Below are positions 1-7,566 of a stretch of 14,185 nucleotides of DNA, piece by piece. Below the pieces are notes generated by a model, which worked only from the letters and a program-made list of their open reading frames with translations, was not told where the DNA came from and did not search any database. The DNA comes from JALXCG01 sp026991065 [NCBI: Gemmatimonadota bacterium]. Lineage in GTDB: Bacteria; GCA-2686955. Position numbers and translations under genes: made by a program. How positions within the stretch are numbered: the stretch's first letter is position 1; each line of letters starts with the position of its first letter. Location: positions 1 through 14,185 of the forward strand of contig JALXCG010000630.1 of the NCBI GenBank assembly GCA_026991065.1, written 5' to 3'.

Positions 1-1984
1 GCATCACATAGTGCTGCGTGGTAACCGGCATGATGACCGCCGGGAATTCCGAGCCTTGACTTTTGTGCACGGTGACCGCGTAAGCGATGGTCAGCTCGTC
101 GAGATCGTTGATGTCGTAGCTGGCGGTTGTTTCGGTAAACTGAACCACAAGCTCCCTGCCGTCCAACGCCTCGATGATGCCGAGATCGCCATTAAAAACC
201 CGCTTGTCGTAGTTGTTGCGAAGCTGCATCACCTTGTCGCCCACGCGGAATTCCCGTTTGCCGGCAACGATGGCTTCACCATTGGGATTGATCAACTCCT
301 GCAGGCCGCGGTTGAGTTGGTCGGCGCCTGCGGAACCGCGATACATGGGCGTAATCACTTGAATATCGTCCCGCGGGTGAAAGCCCATTTTGTTCGGCAA
401 GCGCTGCCCGACCAATTCGGTAATGGTTGCGGCAATTGCCTCGGGGTCTTCGCGGGACAGGAAGAAAAAGCCCTCGCCATTGGCAAGGTCCGGCATTTCA
501 CCGCGATTGATGCGGTGGGCGTTGAGCACGATGCGGCTGCGCGCATCCTGACGAAAGATCTGGTTGAGCACGACGACGCCGCCGATCGCGGAGACGATGC
601 AGTCCTTGAGCAGGGTGCCCGGTCCGACCGAGGGCAACTGGTCAACATCACCGATCAGAATCAGCCGGGCATCCAGCGGCAAGGCACGCAGAATGTGACG
701 CATGAGCAGGACATCGATCATGGAAGCTTCGTCGATGATGAGTGCGTCACATTCCAGGGGATTGGACTCGTTGCGCGCGAATTCGCCGGTCTCCGGATCG
801 AAAAACAGGGCGCGATGGATGGTGGCGGCGGGCCGCCCCGAGGCTTCCGCGAGGCGACGGGCGGCACGGCCAGTAGGGGCTGCCAGGCGAACATCGAGCC
901 CGCGCAGGGCGAAGAGGGCGATCATGCCGACCGTGATGGTGGTTTTCCCGGTTCCCGGTCCGCCGGTAACAACCAAGACCTTGGCGTCGATAGCGGCACG
1001 CAGAGCCTCCTCCTGCTGCGCGGAAAAAGTGAGCGCCTGTTGCTCCGCGACGCTGGCGATGTCGGCGTCGACCGGGCGATGCCGGGCGCCGGCCCGCGGA
1101 GTGGTTGCGGCCAGAGCGCGCAAGCGATCGGCGACCTCCACTTCGCAGGCATAGAGTTCGGGGGCGTAGATGCGTCCCTGGTCGTCGATCACCTCCCCCC
1201 TACCGCTCGCCAGTTCGAGTTCCGTCTCGATCAGATCGCGGTCGATCGCCAGCAGGCGCTCAGCCTGGCGGACCGCTTCCTGGCGCGGAAGGTAGAGGTG
1301 TCCATCGTCGATCGCCCTGACCAATACATGGGTCAAGCCGGCGTTGATTCGGGCCGGGTGCTCCGGTTCCAACCCCTGCTGCTGGGCGATGCTGTCGGCA
1401 GTGGTGAAGCCGATTCCGCGAACCTCCCGGATCATGCGGTAAGGCTCTTCACGGACGACGCGACGAGTGTCCTCACCATACCGGCCGTAGATTCGCGCTC
1501 CGTAGCCGGAGCCGATGCCCAGCCCACGCAAGAAGATCATGGTCTCACGCAGCGAGCGATTCTCCTGCCAGGCACGCTGGATCTTGGCGGCGGTTGGCTT
1601 GCCGATGCCGTGGATCTCCAGCAATCGGTGGGGCGCCTGGTCAAGAATGCGGGCGGTTTCGTCGCCGAAATGATCGACGATGCGTTCGGCGAGTGCGGGA
1701 CCAATCCCCTCGACCGTGCCGGACGCAAGGTAGGAGAGGATGTTTTCGGCCAGATGCATCTCCAGAATCGTGAAACTCTGGACCCGGAACTGATCACCAT
1801 ATTTCGGATGATGAACCCACTCTCCATCTGCTCGCAGGCGCAACCCGGGGCCGACGCCCGGCAACTCGCCGAGGGCCGTCGCCAGGCGATTGGGCGGATC
1901 ATCCAGACGCACCCGGAGAATCGCGAATCCGTTCTCGGGGTTCTGAAATGTGACCCTCTCGACCGTGAATGCTTGCTGCGCCAT
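1..1984 (-). CDS. recD2: RecD2-type ATP-dependent DNA helicase (SF1B), 3' end cut by window edge
   Basis: This is a 5'-3' DNA helicase of the RecD/TraA family, of the RecD2 class that works without RecB and RecC. I translated 661 codons from ATG at 1984 to the window edge. RecD2 proteins are usually 700-800 residues, so the C-terminus is missing. The N-terminal region (about 1-75) looks like the OB-type RecD2 N-domain. Four helix-hairpin-helix-like repeats follow (residues about 89-107, 124-139, 153-170, 188-204), which distinguish RecD2 from short RecD. Helicase motifs are complete: Walker A GGPGTGKTT (341-349), Walker B IIDEAS (416-421), motif III GDVDQLPSVGPG (445-456), FRQ (477-479) and motif VI AVTVHKSQGSEF (636-647). 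The gene lies 112 bases downstream of glpK on the same strand, and I see no strong Shine-Dalgarno. A 736-codon frame on the opposite strand over this region is a GC-driven shadow. Confidence 0.95.
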   Translation of the reverse strand, partial: MAQQAFTVERVTFQNPENGFAILRVRLDDPPNRLATALGELPGVGPGLRLRADGEWVHHPKYGDQFRVQSFTILEMHLAENILSYLASGTVEGIGPALAERIVDHFGDETARILDQAPHRLLEIHGIGKPTAAKIQRAWQENRSLRETMIFLRGLGIGSGYGARIYGRYGEDTRRVVREEPYRMIREVRGIGFTTADSIAQQQGLEPEHPARINAGLTHVLVRAIDDGHLYLPRQEAVRQAERLLAIDRDLIETELELASGRGEVIDDQGRIYAPELYACEVEVADRLRALAATTPRAGARHRPVDADIASVAEQQALTFSAQQEEALRAAIDAKVLVVTGGPGTGKTTITVGMIALFALRGLDVRLAAPTGRAARRLAEASGRPAATIHRALFFDPETGEFARNESNPLECDALIIDEASMIDVLLMRHILRALPLDARLILIGDVDQLPSVGPGTLLKDCIVSAIGGVVVLNQIFRQDARSRIVLNAHRINRGEMPDLANGEGFFFLSREDPEAIAATITELVGQRLPNKMGFHPRDDIQVITPMYRGSAGADQLNRGLQELINPNGEAIVAGKREFRVGDKVMQLRNNYDKRVFNGDLGIIEALDGRELVVQFTETTASYDINDLDELTIAYAVTVHKSQGSEFPAVIMPVTTQHYVM

Positions 1985-2096
1985 AGCCGCAGTCTACACG
2001 AGAGCGCGGCGGAAGCGCAGGGCGCACAACATGACCCATGCGGCACGAAGGTTGACCCGGCCCGGGAGAGCCCCGGCGGCAGCGTGGGTGGAGAGA

Positions 2097-3590
2097 TCAG
2101 GGGCGCAGGCGAACCCGCGCCACCGCCCCCTGCCAACCCCGGTAGAGTTCATCGGCCCGTTGGCGATCGATGGCGGGGTGGAAAAGGCGGTCGCTGCGGC
2201 GCAGGCGCTGCAAAGATTTGATGCCGTCGTAGAGGCCGATGGTCAGGCCGGCGAGGAAGGCGGCGCCGGCGGCAGTGGTTTCAGCTACGACTGGACGATC
2301 CACGGGAATCCCCAGCAGGTCGGCCTGGAACTGCATGAGAAAGCCATTGGCGGTGGCGCCACCGTCGACCCGCAACTCGTGGAGCTTGCGCCCGGAATCG
2401 GCCTCCATGGCGTGCACCAGGTCACGGGTCTGGAATGCGATCGCTTCAAGCGCCGCGCGGATGATTTCGGGGCGACCGCTGCCGCGGGTTAGACCGGTAA
2501 TCGCGCCTCGCGCTTCCATGTCCCAATAGGGCGCTCCCAGACCGACAAAAGCGGGAACGACGTGAACACCGTGATCGTCGGCGGCCTGCAAAGCGAGTTC
2601 TTCCGACTGGCCGGCGTGCTCGAGAATCTGCAGGCCATCGCGCAACCACTGAATCAGGGCGCCAGCGATGAAGACCGACCCCTCGAGGGCGTAGCAGGGG
2701 CTGAGATCGGAGCCGACGGCGAGAGTTTCCAACAAACCATGCGTCGAAGGGTGGCGCTCCCCCCCTACGTTGGTCATCAGAAAGCAGCCGGTTCCGTAAG
2801 TGTTCTTGGCATCGCCGGGGTTCACGCACCCCTGGCCGAAAAGCGCAGCCTGTTGATCGCCGGCGAGACCGGCAATCGGTATGTTCCGGCAGGGGAACTC
2901 CTCGGCCACAACCTGACCGTAGATGGCGGCGGAAGAGCGGACCTGCGGAAGAATCTGGGGCGGCACTTCCAGCAGGTCGCAAAGTTCGCTGCTCCACTCT
3001 CTTGCGTCGATGTCGTAGAGAAGTGTTCGCGAGGCGTTGGTGTGGTCGGTGAGATGGGCAGCCCCCCCGGTCAGCTTCCAGATCAGCCATGTGTCGACCG
3101 TACCGAAGGCCAACTCGCCCCGCTCGGCGCGGGCGCGTAGAGAGGAGTTGTTGCGGAAGAGCCAAGTCAGCTTGGTGCCGCTGAAATAGGCATCAAGCAC
3201 CAACCCGGTGCGGGAGCGAAAAAGGTCGGCGTGGCCGGCGGAACGCAACTCGTCGCAAATGGGGGCGGAGCGGCGACACTGCCAAACGATCGCTCGATGC
3301 ACCGGCTCACCGCTGATGCGATCCCAGAGGATGGTGGTTTCGCGTTGATTCGTAATGCCGATGGCGGCAATTGCGGCGGCCGAGATGCCGGCATCGGCGA
3401 GGGCGAGACGGGCGGTCGCAACCACAGAACCCCAGATATCCAGCGGATCATGCTCCACCCAGCCCGGCTGGGGATAGAACTGCTGAATTTCGGCATAGCC
3501 ACGCCCGCAGACCTGGCCCTCGCCGTCGAAAACCAGGGCGGTTGTCCCGGTCGTCCCCTGATCTAGCGCGAGAATGTAGTTGCCTGACAT
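2097..3590 (-). CDS. glpK: Glycerol kinase
   Basis: This cytoplasmic FGGY-family kinase converts glycerol and ATP to sn-glycerol 3-phosphate. The protein is 497 residues, close to the usual 500. Visible motifs are the N-terminal phosphate-binding DQGTTGT (10-16), NQRETT (81-86), the FGGY signature around YFSGTKLTW (135-143), GLAGDQQAALFGQ with the catalytic-base aspartate at 245, GTGCF (266-270), and the C-terminal FGGY signature VDGGATANGFLMQFQADLLG (408-427). The start at 3590 is chosen because GGAGA lies at 3595-3599 and the DQGTTGT motif then falls at the family-typical position. The frame stays open upstream to 4043, but that extension has no family resemblance and overlaps the divergent gene. 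No glpF, glpD or glpR is visible next to it, so use of external glycerol cannot be shown from this window. Confidence 0.97.
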   Translation of the reverse strand: MSGNYILALDQGTTGTTALVFDGEGQVCGRGYAEIQQFYPQPGWVEHDPLDIWGSVVATARLALADAGISAAAIAAIGITNQRETTILWDRISGEPVHRAIVWQCRRSAPICDELRSAGHADLFRSRTGLVLDAYFSGTKLTWLFRNNSSLRARAERGELAFGTVDTWLIWKLTGGAAHLTDHTNASRTLLYDIDAREWSSELCDLLEVPPQILPQVRSSAAIYGQVVAEEFPCRNIPIAGLAGDQQAALFGQGCVNPGDAKNTYGTGCFLMTNVGGERHPSTHGLLETLAVGSDLSPCYALEGSVFIAGALIQWLRDGLQILEHAGQSEELALQAADDHGVHVVPAFVGLGAPYWDMEARGAITGLTRGSGRPEIIRAALEAIAFQTRDLVHAMEADSGRKLHELRVDGGATANGFLMQFQADLLGIPVDRPVVAETTAAGAAFLAGLTIGLYDGIKSLQRLRRSDRLFHPAIDRQRADELYRGWQGAVARVRLRP

Positions 3591-3594
3591 CGTT

Positions 3595-3599
3595 TCTCC
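3595..3599 (-). promoter_or_regulatory. Shine-Dalgarno for glpK
   Basis: GGAGA on the minus strand, ending four bases before the ATG at 3590. It settles the glpK start against the much longer open frame that continues to 4043. Confidence 0.75.
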
Positions 3600-3636
3600 A
3601 AGTCGGTGTGGGGCATCGGCGGATTGGACGGCGTGA

Positions 3637-3657
3637 CCGGAGCCGACATCGCTCCGG
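3637..3657. promoter_or_regulatory. Perfect 7-bp inverted repeat, possible operator or hairpin
   Basis: CCGGAGC at 3637-3643 and GCTCCGG at 3651-3657 are exact reverse complements, separated by the seven bases CGACATC. The dyad lies 46 bases upstream of the glpK ATG and about 220 bases upstream of the FadL-like start. It could be a transcription-factor operator or an RNA hairpin in the glpK leader. No T-run follows on either strand, so a terminator is unlikely. Confidence 0.4.
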
Positions 3658-3864
3658 AAACATGGTGGAACGCTGGTTGAGTGGAGCATTATTTTCTCGC
3701 CGATGCAAGGGGCCGGTCGTGAGGTCGATCCTCCCCCTGCGCCGGCTCGAAACCATGTAGGCTTGGGTTCTAGTACGACTGTTCGTGACGCAACCCACGA
3801 GACCCGAATCCCGCGGCTGCGCCAAGTTCTGGCGATGGTTGCGGCAAGTGAACCAACCCTTTGT

Positions 3865-3869
3865 GGAGA
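3865..3869 (+). promoter_or_regulatory. Shine-Dalgarno that selects the TTG start of the FadL-like gene
   Basis: GGAGA at 3865-3869, with seven bases between it and TTG at 3877. Starting there produces a compact signal peptide (basic N-region, hydrophobic core, A-N-A cleavage site). The in-frame ATGs upstream lack this arrangement. Confidence 0.5.
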
Positions 3870-3876
3870 CTTGCCA

Positions 3877-5190
3877 TTGAGAGGCGAGAGAAGCAGATCC
3901 CGAAGCGTGCTGGCAACTGCCGCACTCTTGTCTTGCGCCCCCCCCCTCGCAAATGCGGTGCAGGTAGCGGCGGCCGATTCAGTCCCGTGGGACACGGCAG
4001 ACGGATTCTCCGCGGGCGCATCGTTGGGCTTGAACGCCAACAATCCCGCGCGATTTTCCGAGCCACTCGTGCTTGTTTCGGTTGGAATCGCGGCAAGCGA
4101 CGCCCACGATCTCCCTTTCGCGACCGTGCCGGGCTATGACCAACGAAGTCGTGTCGACATGGGGACACAGGCAACTCTGGAACCGCGCTTGTTGTGGATC
4201 GACCGCTGGCACGCCTGGGATCTCCACGCCGCAGTGGAAAGGGTGAGCCTGGCGCACACGCGCTGGGATCTGTTTGCCCTTCCCGATGGTTACTACGCCG
4301 ATCCCGAAAACGTGCCGGCTGGCGGAGAGGACTGGCATGCTTCGGTGGCTGCCCTGCGCTGCGCTTTCGGTGGCGGACACAGCCTCGGCGGTAGACTGAG
4401 ACTTGGTGGAGCGCTCTTGGTGGAGCGCTGGGCGGTGGAGATGGGACAGATCGTCGCCTCCCCGAGTGGCCTGCCGGAGCCGCTGGCGCAGCTCTATGGT
4501 CAACTCGACGGTCGAGGCAGTGATTGGGCCCTCGGAGCGCGCCTGGGTGCCACTTTGCAAGGCACACCCGACCTCTTGGTCGGGGCTGCTCTTGAGTGGC
4601 ACGCGAAGGTGAAAGCAGACGGCCATGGCACAGTGAGTACTTGGGTGCCGTCAGCCATGCAATGGACCGATGCCCTTGATCCGGTAGAGACCAGCAGCGG
4701 AAGACAGCTGTTCAACTTGAACATTCCTCTGCAACTCTCTGTCACTGCGGAATATCAGGCAACACAACGCGGCCGTGTGGAGGGTTGGATTCGGTGGAGC
4801 GACGACGCTTCGATCGACTCGCACGTGGGTTTCGATCCACCGCTGCAGCCTCTTGCTTCCCCCCTGCTGCAGGTGCGCTGGCGAGATTCCTGGGAAGGAG
4901 GAGTAGCTCTCAACTGGCAATGGAATGCGCGCCTCGGGGCTCGAGCCGCCGTGCGCTTTGACGATCGCGCTACGTTCGACCCGGTCCCTTTGGTAGAAAA
5001 GCAGACGGCTTCCGTTACCCCCTCGCTTGCTCTTTCGTGGCGCCGGAGCCGCCGCTCGCGCTGGAACCTGGAATATGCGCACGGGTCTCTGATGCGTGTT
5101 GAGAACTACAAGCAAACGCCGGGAGCGTACGACTTCCGTCAGCGGCAGTTGCGCTTGAGTTGGATTTGCGCTCTGGAGGAGCAGCTGTGA
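3877..5190 (+). CDS. Probable outer-membrane beta-barrel protein, FadL/OMPP1-like
   Basis: This is probably an outer-membrane channel for hydrophobic compounds such as fatty acids. From TTG at 3877 the product is 437 residues. Residues 1-27 form a signal peptide: Arg/Ser-rich start, core LATAALL, cleavage after A-N-A. The mature part has alternating hydrophobic/polar strands separated by Gly- and Asp-rich turns. Near the N-terminus is a NANNPARF segment resembling the NPA motif of FadL relatives. Near the C-terminus, WRDSWEGGVALNWQWN, then an FDDRATFDPVPL segment and a final strand pair, follow the order seen in FadL proteins. Against this, the chain ends EEQL instead of a terminal aromatic residue, and the canonical N-terminal hatch is poorly conserved. 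LLSC in the signal peptide leaves lipidation possible, though the A-N-A site fits a barrel better. ATG at 3835 is an alternative start. The stop overlaps the next start by one base. Confidence 0.65.
   Translation: MRGERSRSRSVLATAALLSCAPPLANAVQVAAADSVPWDTADGFSAGASLGLNANNPARFSEPLVLVSVGIAASDAHDLPFATVPGYDQRSRVDMGTQATLEPRLLWIDRWHAWDLHAAVERVSLAHTRWDLFALPDGYYADPENVPAGGEDWHASVAALRCAFGGGHSLGGRLRLGGALLVERWAVEMGQIVASPSGLPEPLAQLYGQLDGRGSDWALGARLGATLQGTPDLLVGAALEWHAKVKADGHGTVSTWVPSAMQWTDALDPVETSSGRQLFNLNIPLQLSVTAEYQATQRGRVEGWIRWSDDASIDSHVGFDPPLQPLASPLLQVRWRDSWEGGVALNWQWNARLGARAAVRFDDRATFDPVPLVEKQTASVTPSLALSWRRSRRSRWNLEYAHGSLMRVENYKQTPGAYDFRQRQLRLSWICALEEQL
5175..5181 (+). promoter_or_regulatory. Shine-Dalgarno for the pseudo-esterase lipoprotein
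   Basis: GGAGGAG lies inside the last codons of the FadL-like gene, eight bases before ATG at 5190. It picks this start over the in-frame ATG at 5160. Stop and start overlap as TGATG (5188-5192), an arrangement typical of translational coupling. Confidence 0.75.
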
Positions 5191-6566
5191 TGGGAAAACT
5201 CCACAGGCGCGATTCACAGGCACGCGGTGGTGACTGGGGCCGATACCGGCCAGGGCCTCGCCGCCGTCGCCGATGCTGGTTGGGCTTTGCTCTGGGGCTT
5301 GGCCTGGGTGCTCTGAGTGGCTGCGAGAGTGCCCGGTTTGTCGCGCCACCAGGCCCGCGCCAGCATGGAGAGCTGATCCACATTGCCCTGGACGATCCAT
5401 ACGAGAGCCAGCAGCCCACTCTGGCCGCCGGGGGGACGGCAGCCGCGCCCGGCTACTTCGCCTATTTGCCCGCCGGCACAACCGATCCCTTGCCGGTGCT
5501 CTATCTTCTGCCTGACATGGGCCAGGATGAGAGCGCGTTTCCCTATTTCGTCATGTTGCCGACCCTGTTGGACGAGATGATCGAGAGCAAGGCGATGCAA
5601 CCGCATCTGGTCATTATGCCCAATGGTCTTTCTGACATGGGCGGCAGCTTCTTCACCGATTCCATGCTCCCCGGTGAAAGCGATCCCCTGGAATCAACGG
5701 CTTTTGGCGCCTGGGGAATGCAGCTTCTGCAGATCATGGAGGACGCCGAAGGACGATTTGACGTGGCAACGAGCGGCTTCACCGTGGCGGGAGCGTTGGC
5801 GGGAGAAGTAGAACCGGGAAACCGCGCACTGGGCGGCATCGGGATGGGAGCTTACGGCGCCTTCATGACCGCCCTGCGTGCTCCCGTTTTCGACGAACTG
5901 ATTCTGCACTCGGGGTTTTTCGACCTGCGCGGCGGGCTGCTGACACCGGATCCGTTCATGGGGCAGCGCTGGGGCGAGTTGCTCCTGGAAGAAAACCAGA
6001 CGTTTCTCGGCCAGAATCATCTCGGTCCCTCCAGTCCGGCGCTGCGAAACAACCCGGATGCGCCCATCAGCCGGTTGCTTTTCGCCATGGCTGCGGCGTT
6101 TTCGCCCGCCCGCGGGCCGCTCTGCAGCTTTGACATGGCCGCTCAGATCGACTCGACTCTGACCGCGGCGGACCCCGACGGTGATCCCCTGAACAACTAT
6201 CAGTACCCGCTGCAACTGTTAGAGCGTGGCGCCACTCCGGCTGAAGACATCTGGCTGGGTGCCTGGCTTCCGGTTCAAGCCGATGGGGGAATCGTCGATG
6301 CGGTTCTTCTACGCTGGACCCTCTTCCACGACCCTCTCTATCTGGCCACCAGTGGCCAACCGGAGATCTCGGCCCTGGCGGCCAGAGGCGTGCGCCTATG
6401 GATTGATGTCGGTGCCAGTGATGAGTTTGGCCTGGCCGACGACAACGAGCGTTTTGCCGCGGCGCTCAATCCACTCTTCAACGATCTCTCCTTCACCGTC
6501 TTCGGCGGAGCGCACTCGGACAGACTGCTGGATCGCCTGGCTCTCTCGCTGGCCTGGCTGGAGTGA
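5190..6566 (+). CDS. Exported lipoprotein, esterase-like alpha/beta-hydrolase fold lacking the nucleophile serine
   Basis: The product is 458 residues. A long Arg-rich N-region (five Arg at 24-28) is followed by a hydrophobic core and lipobox LSGC (42-45). Cys45 is followed by Glu, with no Asp at +2, so outer-membrane retention is likely. The rest follows the putative-esterase (esterase D-like) order: LPVLYLLPDMGQDE (101-114), PHLVIMPNG (138-146), nucleophile elbow, LHSGFFDL (239-246), LWIDVGASDEFGL (403-415) and VFGGAHSD (437-444). The elbow reads G-I-G-M-G-A-Y-G-A (216-224). Family members normally have Ser where this has Gly218 (codon GGG, 5841-5843). Candidate acid Asp411 and His442 remain. 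It may be a non-catalytic binding protein or may use other chemistry. An enzyme with an unusual nucleophile is possible but less likely. It is translationally coupled to the barrel gene, which suggests joint work in the outer envelope. Confidence 0.7.
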   Translation: MGKLHRRDSQARGGDWGRYRPGPRRRRRCWLGFALGLGLGALSGCESARFVAPPGPRQHGELIHIALDDPYESQQPTLAAGGTAAAPGYFAYLPAGTTDPLPVLYLLPDMGQDESAFPYFVMLPTLLDEMIESKAMQPHLVIMPNGLSDMGGSFFTDSMLPGESDPLESTAFGAWGMQLLQIMEDAEGRFDVATSGFTVAGALAGEVEPGNRALGGIGMGAYGAFMTALRAPVFDELILHSGFFDLRGGLLTPDPFMGQRWGELLLEENQTFLGQNHLGPSSPALRNNPDAPISRLLFAMAAAFSPARGPLCSFDMAAQIDSTLTAADPDGDPLNNYQYPLQLLERGATPAEDIWLGAWLPVQADGGIVDAVLLRWTLFHDPLYLATSGQPEISALAARGVRLWIDVGASDEFGLADDNERFAAALNPLFNDLSFTVFGGAHSDRLLDRLALSLAWLE

Positions 6567-6579
6567 GATAAGAGAACAA

Positions 6580-6597
6580 GCGTTCGTGCGGGAACGC
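6580..6597. terminator. Hairpin in the convergent intergenic gap, weak bidirectional terminator candidate
   Basis: GCGTTC (6580-6585) and GAACGC (6592-6597) form a perfect 6-bp stem with a six-base loop, in the 37-base gap between two convergent stops. CAA before and TTG after could extend the stem past a two-base bulge. No T-run follows, so intrinsic termination would be inefficient. Position is the main argument. Confidence 0.35.
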
Positions 6598-6603
6598 GGT
6601 TGC

Positions 6604-7539
6604 CTACGCGCGAATGCGGAGGACCTTGGGAAGGACCTTGAAACGTGCCGGCAACGTTCCCGGCTGCTCGCCATCCACATCCAGGAGAATCGGCGACTGT
6701 GCCGCATCCAATGGTTCCATGCGCACACTGCGAACCCGTGCGGAAAAAACCTCCGGATCCTCCAGGACGCGCCCCTGATAAATCTTGCGAAAGAGCCCCA
6801 CTGAGCGGAGCGGAGCACGGTAGGGAATTGCGACAAGATCAAGATAGCCATCGTCCAAAGCCGACTTGGGGCTAATGCACATGCCGCTCCCGAAGAAACA
6901 TCCATTGGCCACCGCCACGACGCCCGCCGACATCAGCCGCGGTTCTGCTTCTTCATCGATCCAGATCTGCAGTGGACGCGCGGAGTGGCGCAGCATTGCG
7001 GCAACCGTTCCGGCCAAATAGGCCAATGTGCCCGGAAGACGCTTGTAGGCGTCGATACTGGCAACGGTTTCACCCCCAAGGCCGGCGTCGGCCACGTTGA
7101 TAAAGTGAGAAACGGCAGTAACTCCCGCATGATTCTGATAGTCGATTGCGCCAACATCGATCAGTCGTGATTCGGTGCGGGCGAGAGCCTCCAGTGCAGT
7201 GCCGGGATCCGCGGGAATGTTCAAAGAACGAATCAAGTCGCCTCCCGTCCCGGAGGGGATGATTCCCAATTCCACCCGTGTGCGCCGATCGCCGGCATCG
7301 CGGCGGGCTTGGAGAATGCCGTCCACCACTTCCGACACGGTGCCATCCCCTCCAACCGCCACGATCAGCGAACACCCCTCTTGGGCGGCGCGGAAGGCGA
7401 GCTTTCTGGCGTGGCCCCGCGCCTCGGTCCAGAGCGTCCGGGCGCCCGGAAAGAGGGCGCAAGCCAGCGCTTCAAGCTGCTGCCAGCGGCGGCGTGTAGA
7501 GCCTCCCGCAGCGTTCGGATTGACGATAAAAACGGTCAT
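6604..7539 (-). CDS. Diacylglycerol kinase-type lipid kinase (YegS/BmrU family)
   Basis: This 311-residue protein is expected to phosphorylate a lipid hydroxyl (diacylglycerol or a related lipid) with ATP at the cytoplasmic membrane face. Motifs are NPNAAGG (7-13), the nucleotide-binding GGDGT (63-67), PSGTGGD (95-101), SPKSALDDGYLDL (223-235, the C-terminal beta-domain motif) and DGEQPG (289-294). Length matches the family (about 290-330). The usual PxGTGND motif has Gly in place of Asn at residue 100, which may affect substrate choice. The ATG at 7539 is supported by GGAAG five bases upstream (7545-7549). It lies 27 bases after the UbiB-family gene and is probably the last gene of the operon, since the next gene is convergent. 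The true lipid substrate cannot be read from the sequence. Confidence 0.9.
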   Translation of the reverse strand: MTVFIVNPNAAGGSTRRRWQQLEALACALFPGARTLWTEARGHARKLAFRAAQEGCSLIVAVGGDGTVSEVVDGILQARRDAGDRRTRVELGIIPSGTGGDLIRSLNIPADPGTALEALARTESRLIDVGAIDYQNHAGVTAVSHFINVADAGLGGETVASIDAYKRLPGTLAYLAGTVAAMLRHSARPLQIWIDEEAEPRLMSAGVVAVANGCFFGSGMCISPKSALDDGYLDLVAIPYRAPLRSVGLFRKIYQGRVLEDPEVFSARVRSVRMEPLDAAQSPILLDVDGEQPGTLPARFKVLPKVLRIRA

Positions 7540-7566
7540 GGCGTCTTCCGTTCCTCGGCATTGAGG

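Larger units (their letters stand above)
3591..3876. other. Divergent intergenic region between glpK and the FadL-like gene
   Basis: These 286 bases separate the two divergent starts and must carry the promoters of both units. I find one perfect inverted repeat (3637-3657), a short AT-rich run near 3687-3697, and Shine-Dalgarno sites at each end. I could not find a convincing -35/-10 pair on either strand. Open frames from both sides extend into it, but none resembles a protein. Confidence 0.6.

Noticed and set aside
2062-2076. Short hairpin CCGGG/CCCGG between glpK and recD2.
   Set aside because: A five-bp GC stem without a T-run is common at this base composition and is not convincing as a terminator.
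11-2221. A 736-codon open frame on the plus strand.
   Set aside because: It lies antisense to recD2, whose minus-strand frame carries complete helicase motifs. The plus-strand product is low-complexity, resembles nothing I know, and runs past the recD2 start into glpK.
3703-3876. N-terminal extension of the FadL-like frame to ATG at 3703.
   Set aside because: It would put about 58 residues of Pro/Arg-rich sequence before the signal peptide, and it lacks a good ribosome site.
3591-4043. N-terminal extension of the glpK frame to 4043.
   Set aside because: The extension has no family similarity, overlaps the signal peptide of the divergent gene, and the start at 3590 has a good Shine-Dalgarno.
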